From Betaproteobacteria bacterium (GTDB lineage: Bacteria > Pseudomonadota > Gammaproteobacteria > Burkholderiales > Rhodocyclaceae): 64,000 bases of DNA. Position 1 is the stretch's first letter; each line of letters starts with the position of its first letter. Made by a program: the position numbers and the translations under genes. The stretch is from NCBI GenBank assembly GCA_009782565.1, contig WRIU01000006.1, forward strand, positions 62,001-126,000, in the 5' to 3' direction. The notes beneath the pieces were generated by a model, which saw only the letters and a list, made by a program, of their open reading frames with translations, had not been told where the DNA came from and did no database searches. Of the stretch, positions 1-7,706 are shown in pieces.

Positions 1-209
1 CGCGAAACCGCAGTGGGCTTTGCGGGATTGATGATGATAGCGATAGCTGATTCGTGTCGCAACCAAGGCAAATGTTACAGCACGGAGGCGTAATGGGCTT
101 AGACACATGCGCCTTTTGCCGTTAGTCAGGAGTGGCAATCAGTAGCGATGACATGAGTTTGATCGCTTAGTTCCGCTACTGATGCGGGAATCAGGAGAAA
201 GGAAAAATC

Positions 210-1829
210 ATGCGCCACTTTGCAGATACACCTATCTGGATACGCCTTACGGGCACAATCGGAATCCTGCTATTGGCTGCGTGGATCGGCATGATCGCAT
301 GGGGAAACCGAGCCAGCCGCCACCTTGTCATCGACCAGTCGAAGGATTTTGCACATACGATCAATGAAATGACGATGGCTGGCCTGACCGGGATGATGAT
401 TAGTGGAACCGTGGATCAACGCAATGTGTTTCTCGATCAGATCAAGGAACTGTCTCTGGTCAATGATCTCAAGGTACTCAGGGGCGATGCAGTGAGCAAA
501 ATCTATGGCCCTGGTAACGGCATGTCGGAGATACCAGATGCGTTTGAGCGCCAGGTCATGGAAAAGCGCAAACCTTACATGCAGGTGGAAAGTGGCTTGG
601 AGGGCGAATACCTGCGGGTAGTGATTCCGACACTGGCATTAAAGAATTATCTTGGCAAGGATTGTATTGCATGCCACATGGTTGAAGAAGGTGAGCCTCT
701 GGGGGCGGTGAGCATGCACATTTCCCTGAATCATGTGAATGAGGTTGCCAATCGTTTTCTCAGTGAGAGCATTTTGGTTGCCATCGCTATTTCCTTTCCG
801 CTGTTGTGTTTCGTTTACTTTTTCATTCGGCATTTCGTGACCCGCCCGTTATCGCATCTGGCCGAAGGCATGTCTGAAATTGCTCATGGCGATGGTGATC
901 TGACCCGGCGGCTGGAAGATGTGCACCAAGATGAAGTCGGACGTGCGGCCAACATGTTCAACCATATGCTTGGCGTGATTGCTGGCCTGGTGCGACAGGT
1001 GAGTGCTTCGGCTATTGCCGTTTCCGGACAGGCGCGCGATATGGCCGAAAAGTCGGAACAGATTGCAGGAAGTTCGCGTCGCCAGACAGATTGTTCGGTA
1101 CAGGCAGCCAAAGCGGTTGAGGATCTCAACACCAATATTCTCCTGGTCGCAGAGAATACCGAGAAGGTGAGTTTGCGCTCGCATGAGGGACTGGAACGTT
1201 CACAGGCTGGACAAACCAGCCTCCATCAACTGGTCGATGAAATGGGTCAGGTGCAGGAGACTGTCAATCACATGGCTGATTCGATGGGTGCATTCGTCCA
1301 GTTGACTCAGTCCATCAACGGCATGACCCAGGAAGTGCGAGAGATCGCCGAACAGACCAATCTGCTCGCGCTCAATGCGGCCATTGAGGCTGCTCGGGCG
1401 GGAGAATATGGGCGGGGTTTCGCAGTGGTGGCCGATGAAGTACGTAAGCTGGCCGAAAAATCGGCCCGTTCAGCAGGGCAGATCGACAAGATCACCAAGG
1501 ATATTGGTCAACAGTCGAGCCAGGTGCAGGAGTCCATCGTTCATGGATTGAAGCACCTCGAAACGAGCCGCAACAAGGCAAAGGGAGTGGTGGAGGTATT
1601 GGATGGCGCCAGCGAACTGGCCGTAGAAGTTGGCGAGGGGGTGGATCAAATCGCTGCAACGACTGAGGTGCAGGAAAAAGTAAGCGCATCAGTGAAAGAG
1701 GGTATTGCCGCCATTGCCGACATGGCACGCGAGAACGATACTGACATCGGACTTACGGCGGCGGCGGCACACGAAATGGAGTTGCTTGCCTCGCAGTTGC
1801 AGGAATCGGTAGCGCGTTTCAAGGTGTGA
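210..1829 (+). CDS. Methyl-accepting chemotaxis protein with periplasmic heme c motif
   Basis: A 539-residue transmembrane chemoreceptor. The first membrane segment is at about residues 10-31, followed by a periplasmic sensor. The second segment is at about 187-210, then a HAMP domain to about 265 and a long coiled-coil signalling domain. The conserved hairpin tip ([19 protein letters not shown]) starts near residue 378. The sensor carries a CxxCH motif, Cys152-Ile-Ala-Cys155-His156, just before the second membrane segment; this is a covalent heme c attachment motif, so the receptor probably senses redox state, oxygen or a gas ligand. The start has a strong ribosome site (AGGAGAAAGG) about 7 bases upstream. 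The gene stands alone: a bidirectional terminator separates it from the convergent protease gene. Receptor identity is very secure; the heme is inferred from the motif. Confidence 0.95.
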   Translation: MRHFADTPIWIRLTGTIGILLLAAWIGMIAWGNRASRHLVIDQSKDFAHTINEMTMAGLTGMMISGTVDQRNVFLDQIKELSLVNDLKVLRGDAVSKIYGPGNGMSEIPDAFERQVMEKRKPYMQVESGLEGEYLRVVIPTLALKNYLGKDCIACHMVEEGEPLGAVSMHISLNHVNEVANRFLSESILVAIAISFPLLCFVYFFIRHFVTRPLSHLAEGMSEIAHGDGDLTRRLEDVHQDEVGRAANMFNHMLGVIAGLVRQVSASAIAVSGQARDMAEKSEQIAGSSRRQTDCSVQAAKAVEDLNTNILLVAENTEKVSLRSHEGLERSQAGQTSLHQLVDEMGQVQETVNHMADSMGAFVQLTQSINGMTQEVREIAEQTNLLALNAAIEAARAGEYGRGFAVVADEVRKLAEKSARSAGQIDKITKDIGQQSSQVQESIVHGLKHLETSRNKAKGVVEVLDGASELAVEVGEGVDQIAATTEVQEKVSASVKEGIAAIADMARENDTDIGLTAAAAHEMELLASQLQESVARFKV

Positions 1830-1841
1830 GGGGGGTAGCAC

Positions 1842-1878
1842 AAAACACGCCGGGCGGGGAACCGCCCGGCGTGTTTTT
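1842..1878. terminator. Bidirectional rho-independent terminator between the chemoreceptor and mucD
   Basis: A perfect 16-bp stem, AAAACACGCCGGGCGG at 1842-1857 paired with 1862-1877, closes a four-base loop. A-tract and T-tract flanks make it work on both strands. It lies between the ends of two convergent genes. Confidence 0.93.
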
Positions 1879-1916
1879 GCGATGCCTGATGTATTGCAGA
1901 TTGTGTTTGACGCAGT

Positions 1917-3380
1917 TCAATCGAGCTTGAACGGAACGAAAAGCCTCGCGTCGCCACGCTGAATCAGCAGGGCGAAGCGCTTACCCGCTTTTTCGGCCAA
2001 TTGCCGGAATTGCGCCGGAGATGTGACTAACTGATTGTTCAGGCTCAGAATCACGTCACCACTGCGTAAGCCGACGCGCGCCGCTTGCCCGCTGGCCGTT
2101 TCAACCACCACCCCGCCTGTCACGCCGAAATGCGCGGCTTCGCGCGCATTGAGGGGGCGCAGACTGAGCCCAAGCTTGTCACGCGAACCCTTGTCCTGAC
2201 CACTAGGGCTTTGCGCGGTTTCTTCCTGCGGCATTTCGTCGAGTACGGCGACGGCTTCCCGGCTCTTTCCTTCGCGCCAGATTTCGAGCTTGATCTTGCT
2301 TCCCGGCTGTTTATCGCCGATGAGGCGCGGCAATTCATTGGATTCGTTAACTTCCTTGCCGTCGACCTTGAGCACGATGTCGCCCGGTTTCAATCCGGCG
2401 CGCGCGGCAGCGCCGTTAGGCTCGACTTGCGCCACCAACGCGCCGCGCGGTGCGTTCAACCCGAATGAAGACGCGAGTTCCGGGTCTACGCTCTGGATGT
2501 AAACACCCAGGCGGCCACGCTGTACGCGGCCATGTTGGACGAGTTGGTTCTTCACTTTCATGGCGACGTCGATGGGGATGGCAAAGGAAATGCCCATGAA
2601 ACCGCCGGAGCGCGAATAAATCTGCGAGTTGATCCCGATGACGCGGCCACTGAGGTCAAAGAGTGGGCCGCCCGAGTTGCCGGGGTTGATCGCGACATCG
2701 GTCTGGATGAAGGGCACGAAATTCTCGTCCGGCAGGCGGCGCGCCTTGGCCGAGATGATGCCGGCGGTGACGGAGTGCTCGAAGCCGAAAGGCGAGCCAA
2801 TGGCCGCAACCCATTCGCCGACGCGGGCACTGTCGGGATTGCCGATAACGACGGTAGGCAGGTTCCCGGCATTGATCTTGACGACGGCTACATCGGTACG
2901 GCGGTCGATGCCGATGACCTTGGCCTTGAATTCGCGCTTGTCGCTCAACTTGACGGTGACTTCCGCCTTGCTGTCGCCGACTACATGCGCGTTGGTGAGC
3001 ACGTAGCCATCGTTACTGACGATGAAACCGGAACCGATTCCTTGCCGGGTACGCGGAACGCTGGGGTGATTGGGAGGAAAACCCGGCCCAGGCCCCGGTA
3101 CGCCAAAACGGCGCAGGAAATCGAAAAAAGGGTCGCCCGCGAAAGGATTGCTATCGTCATCATCTGCCCGAATAGTTTGATCGACGCTGATATTGACCAC
3201 AGCGGGACTGACTTTCTCGACCAGATCGGCGAAATCGGGCAAACCGCGCTGAATGGGCGCTACAGGCGTCGCGGGCGCGTTGTCGGCATGAGCCTTGGAT
3301 AGAACCGCCCCATCCTCAGGAAGACAGGCAACCAAACCGAGAGCCAGAGCCAGAGCCGCAACAATGAGGTTTTTTTTCAT
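1917..3380 (-). CDS. mucD: Periplasmic serine endoprotease, MucD/DegQ type (HtrA family)
   Basis: A 487-residue HtrA protease that degrades misfolded envelope proteins. It has an N-terminal signal sequence (MKKNLIVAALALALGLVAC; the Cys followed by LPE could also be a lipobox). The trypsin-like domain shows the full triad: His in TNAHVV, Asp in RTDVAVVKI, Ser in GNSGGP. Two PDZ domains follow. The loop before the catalytic domain is short and proline/glycine-rich, like MucD and DegQ and unlike the long DegP loop. An in-frame start exists 39 bases upstream, but the start at 3380 has the AGGAA ribosome site and begins the signal peptide. The gene is convergent with the chemoreceptor and divergent from oxyR. 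Confidence 0.95.
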   Translation of the reverse strand: MKKNLIVAALALALGLVACLPEDGAVLSKAHADNAPATPVAPIQRGLPDFADLVEKVSPAVVNISVDQTIRADDDDSNPFAGDPFFDFLRRFGVPGPGPGFPPNHPSVPRTRQGIGSGFIVSNDGYVLTNAHVVGDSKAEVTVKLSDKREFKAKVIGIDRRTDVAVVKINAGNLPTVVIGNPDSARVGEWVAAIGSPFGFEHSVTAGIISAKARRLPDENFVPFIQTDVAINPGNSGGPLFDLSGRVIGINSQIYSRSGGFMGISFAIPIDVAMKVKNQLVQHGRVQRGRLGVYIQSVDPELASSFGLNAPRGALVAQVEPNGAAARAGLKPGDIVLKVDGKEVNESNELPRLIGDKQPGSKIKLEIWREGKSREAVAVLDEMPQEETAQSPSGQDKGSRDKLGLSLRPLNAREAAHFGVTGGVVVETASGQAARVGLRSGDVILSLNNQLVTSPAQFRQLAEKAGKRFALLIQRGDARLFVPFKLD

Positions 3381-3732
3381 GGATATTCCTTGGCGCAAGG
3401 CAATAACAAGAAGAAACAAAAATTATATTCGTAGGCTCCACCAGCGTTGGAATTGGGCTTTTTAAGCCACTCCAACTCTCTCGGCCAGGGCTTTCCCAGT
3501 GTACTCGTCACACCCGGTCTGTGTCAGCGTCGTCTTAGATACGGTTTTTGTCATGAGGTTCCCGACAGCTTTCCGGATGGAGAAAAGCGTAGAAATACTG
3601 AGCAAAGATAACATTTTTCTTACTTTAACATCTTGCCTTAAATATGCAGGTAAGGCATTCTTAGGCGACGAAGAGTGACATCAAAGAAAGTGACATTCTC
3701 TTCTACGTCTTGTATCTGTACGAGGAGTGCCG
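3381..3732. other. Intergenic region between mucD and oxyR
   Basis: I see no gene in this 352-base stretch. It must hold the divergent promoters of mucD and oxyR. An imperfect hairpin lies at 3446-3476 (GTTGGA with TCCAAC, inner GGCTT with AAGCC). The right half, about 3590-3720, is AT-rich as expected for promoter DNA. No sigma-factor site was convincing enough to call. Confidence 0.6.
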
Positions 3733-4683
3733 ATGACATTGACATATTTACGTTACCTTGTAGCATTGTCTCGCGAACGGCATTTTGGCCGTGCGGCCGA
3801 GAAGAGTTGCGTCTCGCAGCCGACGCTTTCCGTGGCCATCAAAAAACTCGAAGAAAAACTCGGCATCCTGCTTTTCGAGCGTACTGCCAGTGAAGCCAGA
3901 ATTACCGAGACAGGACGGCGCGTCGTTGCCCAGGCTGAAAAGGTACTGGCAGAAGTCGATCATATCCACGAAATTGCCGCCAGTGGCAGAGATCCGCTCG
4001 TCGGCTCGCTTCGCGTGGGAGTGATCTACACCATAGGGCCATACTTGCTGCCGCATCTGATCCCGAAAGTGCAACAGCGCGCGCCGCGCGTACCGCTCAT
4101 TATCCAGGAGAACTACACGGATCGGCTGGTCGATGCGCTCAAGCGCGCCGAATTGGATGTCATTATCCTCAGTTTGCCGTTTGATGAACCAGGCATCGTC
4201 ACGCAGCCCTTGTATGACGAGCCTTTCCGCGTACTGTTGCCGCCCCGGCATCCGTGGGCCGAACAAGAGGAAATTACCCCCAAGATGCTTGCCGACGAAC
4301 AACTGCTGCTGCTTGGCGCAGGCAACTGTTTCCGCGATCAGGTTCTGGAAGTTTGCCCGGAATGCCAGAATGGCAGCAGCCTGCAACGCACGCTCGAAGG
4401 CAGTTCGCTCGAAACCATCCGCCACATGGTTGCCACCGGGTTGGGAGTAACGGTATTGCCAAGCACAGCGGCAGATGGGCTTGAAGCCAATAACCCGCTG
4501 GTGGAGGTTCGCCCCTTTGTCCATCCTGAGCCGATGCGTCGGGTTGCCCTGGCCTGGAGGGTGACTTATCCGCGCAGTGGAGTGGTTGACATGCTACGCA
4601 TGTCGATCCTCGACAGTCCGCTGCCCGGAGTTCATCCGATCGGGTCAAAGCCGGCATGCAAGCAGAACAACCATGCGGTATGA
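3733..4683 (+). CDS. oxyR: Hydrogen peroxide-sensing LysR-type regulator OxyR
   Basis: A 316-residue LysR-family regulator. The N-terminal winged helix-turn-helix is at about residues 1-60 (RHFGRAAEKSCVSQPTLSVAIKKLE), followed by a periplasmic-binding-protein-like sensor domain. The two redox cysteines of OxyR are present as GNC199FRDQVLEVC208, the same numbers as in E. coli, and they form the disulfide switch on oxidation by peroxide. A GTG lies six bases upstream, but ATG 3733 has the better-placed ribosome site (GAGGAG). The peroxide-defence gene dps follows about 160 bases downstream on the same strand and is a likely target. Confidence 0.95.
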   Translation: MTLTYLRYLVALSRERHFGRAAEKSCVSQPTLSVAIKKLEEKLGILLFERTASEARITETGRRVVAQAEKVLAEVDHIHEIAASGRDPLVGSLRVGVIYTIGPYLLPHLIPKVQQRAPRVPLIIQENYTDRLVDALKRAELDVIILSLPFDEPGIVTQPLYDEPFRVLLPPRHPWAEQEEITPKMLADEQLLLLGAGNCFRDQVLEVCPECQNGSSLQRTLEGSSLETIRHMVATGLGVTVLPSTAADGLEANNPLVEVRPFVHPEPMRRVALAWRVTYPRSGVVDMLRMSILDSPLPGVHPIGSKPACKQNNHAV

Positions 4684-4737
4684 TATAAGCGTATAGCCTG
4701 TGTGGTTTTCATGATCATAGTTTGTGATGATATTAGT

Positions 4738-4783
4738 GATAGATATTTTTTATCAAAAATTATGAATTGATAGGTGTTATATT
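4738..4783 (+). promoter_or_regulatory. Probable dps promoter with GATAG repeats
   Basis: This AT-rich stretch contains a good -10 hexamer (TATATT, 4778-4783) but no good -35, typical of an activated promoter. ATAG occurs at 4739-4742 and 4770-4773, and TTAT at 4750-4753 has the 11-base register of an OxyR half-site pair. The full four-part OxyR consensus is not met, so OxyR binding is only a guess from context. Confidence 0.4.
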
Positions 4784-4845
4784 GCAACCCCGTGGCAAGC
4801 CATTCGGTTTGTCAGACGTGGGAATTCAAACGAAAGGGGAAAAGC

Positions 4846-5316
4846 ATGGACATCGACATCGGTATCAGCAAGAAAGACCGCGCCGAGATTGCAAAGGGCT
4901 TATCGCGGCTGCTCGCCGACAGCTACACCCTATACATGACGACGCACAACTTTCATTGGAACGTCACGGGACCGATGTTCAATACCCTGCACCAGATGTT
5001 TGAGGGGCAATACACTGAATTGTCGGAAGCCGTGGATCTCATTGCCGAACGCATTCGCGCCCTCGGTTTTCCTGCGCCGGGTTCCTACAAGGAGTTTGAG
5101 AAACTCACCAGCCTGAAGCAACCGGAGGATGTGCCTGACGCCGAGGGCATGATTCGCCAACTCCTGACCAGTCACGAGGGCGTTGCCAAAACTGCCCGTG
5201 CTGTCGTGCCTCTAGCCGATAAAGCCAGCGATGAGCCTACGCTGGACCTCCTGACCCAACGTTTGCAGATTCACGAAAAAACCGCGTGGATGTTGCGAAG
5301 CCTGCTCGAAAAGTAA
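4846..5316 (+). CDS. dps: Dps-family DNA-binding ferritin-like protein
   Basis: A 156-residue Dps miniferritin. These proteins oxidise and store iron in a dodecamer, detoxify peroxide and protect DNA. The family signature is clear: [20 protein letters not shown], then [22 protein letters not shown], which supply the inter-subunit ferroxidase ligands. The N-terminal tail has several lysines and arginines, which could contact DNA. An upstream in-frame start would add 24 residues unlike the family; ATG 4846 follows an AGGGGA ribosome site and fits the normal Dps length. It follows oxyR, suggesting peroxide-induced expression. Confidence 0.95.
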   Translation: MDIDIGISKKDRAEIAKGLSRLLADSYTLYMTTHNFHWNVTGPMFNTLHQMFEGQYTELSEAVDLIAERIRALGFPAPGSYKEFEKLTSLKQPEDVPDAEGMIRQLLTSHEGVAKTARAVVPLADKASDEPTLDLLTQRLQIHEKTAWMLRSLLEK

Positions 5317-5329
5317 ACAACGAGCTTAA

Positions 5330-5359
5330 GGCGCGCTCCAACCAAAGCTGGGGTGCGCC
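5330..5359 (+). terminator. Hairpin terminator after dps
   Basis: The stem GGCGCGCTCC (5330-5339) pairs with GGGGTGCGCC (5350-5359), allowing G-T wobbles. The run that follows (CATTATTAATT) is AT-rich but is not a clean T-tract. Confidence 0.6.
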
Positions 5360-5368
5360 CATTATTAA

Positions 5369-6043
5369 TTAGAGCGCTTTTTGTTTAGGGAACCCCTGCA
5401 CAACCCCTTTTGATAGATTGCTTCGTCGCTTCGTTCCTCGCAATGACGGGCAAAAAATGGGTGTCATTGCGAGCGAAGCATCGTATTGGCCTGTCTGGGT
5501 TTGGAGGGCTGTGTATAGGGCAGTCTTGCCAACCTTTAGCCGTGCCGCTGCTTCGTGCACCGATAGCCCTTTTGAAATGTGGGTGCGTGCCCGTTGCAGT
5601 TTCTCGCCGTTGATGACGGGTTTCCTTCCTCCCCTTCGGCCACGGGCTACGGCAGCGACCAGCCCGGCTTTTGTCCTCTCGCGGATCAAGTCCCGCTCGA
5701 ACTGCCCCAGCGCGCCGAACACATGGAAGATCAGCCGCCCGCTCGGTGTCGTAGTGTCGATGGCTTCGGTCAGTGACCGGAAACCGATGCCGCGTGCCTC
5801 CAGTGCACCAATCACTCCGATCAGGTGCGCCAACGACCTCCCGAGCCGGTCGAGCCGCTACACCATCAGCACGTCGCCGTCCCGCAGGTAGGCCAATGCG
5901 GAGGCCTGCCCTGGGCGTTCCGCTTTTGCCTCGGAAACCGTGTCCTCGAAAATCCTTTCACAGCCTGCCTTGCACAGCGCGTCCGTCTGCAAGGCCGTGT
6001 CCTGCTCCGCTGTCGATACCCTTGCGTAGCCAATCAGCGCCAT
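5369..6043 (-). pseudogene. Serine recombinase (resolvase/invertase) interrupted by an amber codon
   Basis: Read on the minus strand this is a Tn3-resolvase-like serine recombinase. The N-terminal catalytic domain begins MALIGYARVSTAEQD, with the catalytic Ser in RVS. After about 61 residues, a TAG at 5858-5860 interrupts the frame exactly where relatives have Trp (LMV-stop-RLDRLGRSL). The same frame then continues through the long helix (FGALGQFERDLIRERTKAG) and the helix-turn-helix (GLSVHEAAARLKVGKTALYTAL). A single TGG to TAG change explains the break. The natural end appears lost: the frame runs on into a dispersed inverted repeat. A probable res site lies just upstream at 6082-6157. Remnant of a transposon or plasmid resolution module. 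Confidence 0.9.
5419..5480. repeat. Dispersed palindromic repeat of the TGCTTCG...CAATGAC type
   Basis: CTCGCAATGAC at 5437-5447 is the exact reverse complement of GTCATTGCGAG at 5463-5473. The flanking TGCTTCG (5419-5425) pairs with CGAAGCA (5474-5480) across a bulge. Elements of this kind recur in many bacterial genomes. Only one copy is seen in this window; it overlaps the 3' end of the dead recombinase reading frame. Confidence 0.7.
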
Positions 6044-6081
6044 TTTTTGTCCTTTTTCCGTTAACCCGTCCGTTTATTTTA

Positions 6082-6157
6082 TTGTCCGGAAACCCGTTAT
6101 CAAGGCCGTTGTCGGACAGTAGCGGCTTGTCCGGCAAACGTTCGTTTGGCGGACAAG
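6082..6157. other. Probable resolvase res site
   Basis: Two inverted repeats share the core TTGTCCG. The first runs from TTGTCCGGAAAC (6082) to GTTGTCGGACAG (ending 6119). The second is CTTGTCCGGCAAACG (6126-6140) facing CGTTTGGCGGACAAG (6143-6157) across TT, with one mismatch. Repeated inverted subsites of 30-40 bp directly upstream of a serine resolvase gene are the layout of a res site. The resolvase is broken, so the site is probably a relic unless another resolvase acts on it. Confidence 0.65.
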
Positions 6158-6261
6158 GGGAAAGCAGAAAACACAATGGCGTGGCGCTTGATCTTCCACA
6201 CACTACGCCTAGCAACAGCGCGAAACCGTCAGCCTGTAGTGTGACCCTCAGATAGTTCCCG

Positions 6262-6290
6262 TTAAGTTAAGTGGGGTGATGGGGTAGAAT
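6262..6290 (+). promoter_or_regulatory. Possible promoter of the mntA-hepT-RM operon
   Basis: TAGAAT (6285-6290) is a good -10; TTAAGT (6262-6267) is a poor -35 at 17-base spacing. TGATGGGG and CCCCGTCA flank the -10 as an inverted repeat, which could be an autoregulatory operator. Confidence 0.35.
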
Positions 6291-6317
6291 AAAAGCCCCG
6301 TCATAGAGTTGATAAAC

Positions 6318-6608
6318 ATGCTGCTGGATCAACTTCACGTCCACAGAAACCAGATCGCCGCGTTGGGCGAGCAATATGGTGCGCGGCGAATCCGTGTATT
6401 CGGGTCGGTGGCACGAGGTGAGGAACGTCCCGACAGCGATGTGGATTTTCTGGTTGTTTTTGATCGTGGCTACGATATTTTCCGGCAACGTCTGCCGCTC
6501 GCGAGACAGTTGTCAGAATTGCTGGGGCGCCAAGTCGATCTAGTTCCTGAACACGAACTGAATGAGCATCTGCGCGAGAACGTTTTACGGGAATCCGTAG
6601 AGTTATGA
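6318..6608 (+). CDS. mntA: MntA-type nucleotidyltransferase antitoxin
   Basis: A 96-residue minimal nucleotidyltransferase. The catalytic signature GSx10DxD is exact: Gly29-Ser30 followed by Asp41-Val-Asp43 (RVFGSVARG, then SDVDFLVVF). In the characterised MntA-HepT systems (type VII toxin-antitoxin), MntA inactivates the HepT toxin by adding AMP to a tyrosine near its active site. It overlaps hepT by an ATGA, giving coupled translation. A TTG nine bases upstream is an alternative start. Partner and motif make the call strong; activity is inferred. Confidence 0.9.
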   Translation: MLLDQLHVHRNQIAALGEQYGARRIRVFGSVARGEERPDSDVDFLVVFDRGYDIFRQRLPLARQLSELLGRQVDLVPEHELNEHLRENVLRESVEL

Positions 6609-6943
6609 GTAAGCCTTGGCAGCCTTACGCCAAACATATTTTGGATGCAATTGCCAGGATCAGACGCATCCAGGAGCGCGGCGATATCACGCAAGACGAT
6701 ATTCTGTATGATGCCGCGTTACGCAATTTGCAAACGCTGTCTGAAGCCACGCAGCTTCTATCCCCGGAGGAAAAAGCACATTTTCCGGAAGTTCCATGGC
6801 GTGACATTAGCGGTTTTCGTAATATCCTCGTGCACAACTACCTGGGAACCATCGACCCTGTAACTGTTGTTGGTGTGATTGAACGGCATCTTGATTCGCT
6901 GGAAGCGTGTGTTCGGGCTATGCTTGCTGTCGTACCGAAATGA
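6605..6943 (+). CDS. hepT: HepT-type HEPN toxin
   Basis: A 112-residue HEPN-domain protein (DUF86 family), mostly alpha-helical. The RNase motif Rx4HxY is present as Arg72-Asn-Ile-Leu-Val-His77-Asn-Tyr79. In known systems the Arg and His cleave RNA and the Tyr is the residue AMPylated by MntA. The start codon overlaps the mntA stop (ATGA). The hepT stop in turn overlaps the first possible start of the following gene by ATGA, so this toxin-antitoxin pair and the restriction-modification genes seem to form one transcript. Confidence 0.9.
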   Translation: MSKPWQPYAKHILDAIARIRRIQERGDITQDDILYDAALRNLQTLSEATQLLSPEEKAHFPEVPWRDISGFRNILVHNYLGTIDPVTVVGVIERHLDSLEACVRAMLAVVPK

Positions 6944-7683
6944 GCGTTGGCAGCATGAACGAGGACTTTTCCGATATGTCTAGATCGTTACTTACGCCAG
7001 CGGAAATACTCGAAAATTTGAAAGAATATCTCTCAAATGCACTTCGAGAAAATGACTTGCAACTCTCTAGTAAATATGGCGATGGGCGCTCAAATTCTAG
7101 TGAAGATGAGCGCAGAATTTCAAATGCATTGCGCCTTTTTGTTCATGCAAACCCATTTTTTAAAAAATGCGGGTTAACAATTACAATTGCACCTCCTCGC
7201 CATTGGTATGATTTTTTGATTTGTACAGAAGATGAATCAGTGTGGTTACCAGTAAATGTTAAAGTTACTGCAATGCGCGGTCAGGACAATATTTCATCTA
7301 AAGAAGGTCTATTTTATGCTGTTACAGGGGTTCGTCCTGAAAATGCCAGGTTACATACTTGGGAACATTACTGTGAAGCTGTCGCAGAGCATCTCGATCC
7401 GGAAACGCTTGCAGACTATTATTTTCTCGTTGTCTCTAAAAATGATGTTGGCGATGTATTTTGGACAAGCCTGAAGAAATTAAATCGAGTAGTTCCAAAT
7501 GGCAATAATCCACCATTTCAATGTGCATGGCGAGATAACCAGAAAAAAGTTGATCGACCATCGCAAGATGCTGTCATAAATTTGCTTAAGGTACTAGGTG
7601 AAACATTTCGTTTACGTGCAGATGCTTATAGGCAATATAATGAAGTTCTTGTTCCACGGCTGAACGATTTTGATGCAGTTTAG
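6940..7683 (+). CDS. Probable type II restriction endonuclease (family not recognised)
   Basis: A 247-residue protein directly upstream of a DNA adenine methyltransferase. I do not recognise a named family. A PD-(D/E)xK-like core can be proposed: Asp in HWYDFLI, then a beta strand LPVNVKVTA in which Asn-x-Lys occupies the usual (D/E)-x-Lys position; this would be a variant active site. A conserved-looking segment QDNISSKEGLFYAVTG follows. The start at 6940 overlaps the hepT stop by ATGA; ATG 6955 is an alternative. The gene is clearly more AT-rich than the chromosomal core, a sign of transfer. Assignment rests mainly on the methyltransferase partner. Confidence 0.6.
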   Translation: MSVGSMNEDFSDMSRSLLTPAEILENLKEYLSNALRENDLQLSSKYGDGRSNSSEDERRISNALRLFVHANPFFKKCGLTITIAPPRHWYDFLICTEDESVWLPVNVKVTAMRGQDNISSKEGLFYAVTGVRPENARLHTWEHYCEAVAEHLDPETLADYYFLVVSKNDVGDVFWTSLKKLNRVVPNGNNPPFQCAWRDNQKKVDRPSQDAVINLLKVLGETFRLRADAYRQYNEVLVPRLNDFDAV

Positions 7684-7706
7684 TTGAAGTTGAAGAAATT
7701 TTTATT

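Noticed and set aside
4684-4845. Complete OxyR binding site upstream of dps
   Set aside because: Single ATAG elements occur, but they do not fit the four-part 11-base spacing, so only a weak promoter entry was made.
6230-6300. Tn3-family terminal inverted repeat near the res site
   Set aside because: TTAAG and GGGG fragments are present, but no matching 38-bp terminal repeat could be found at either side.
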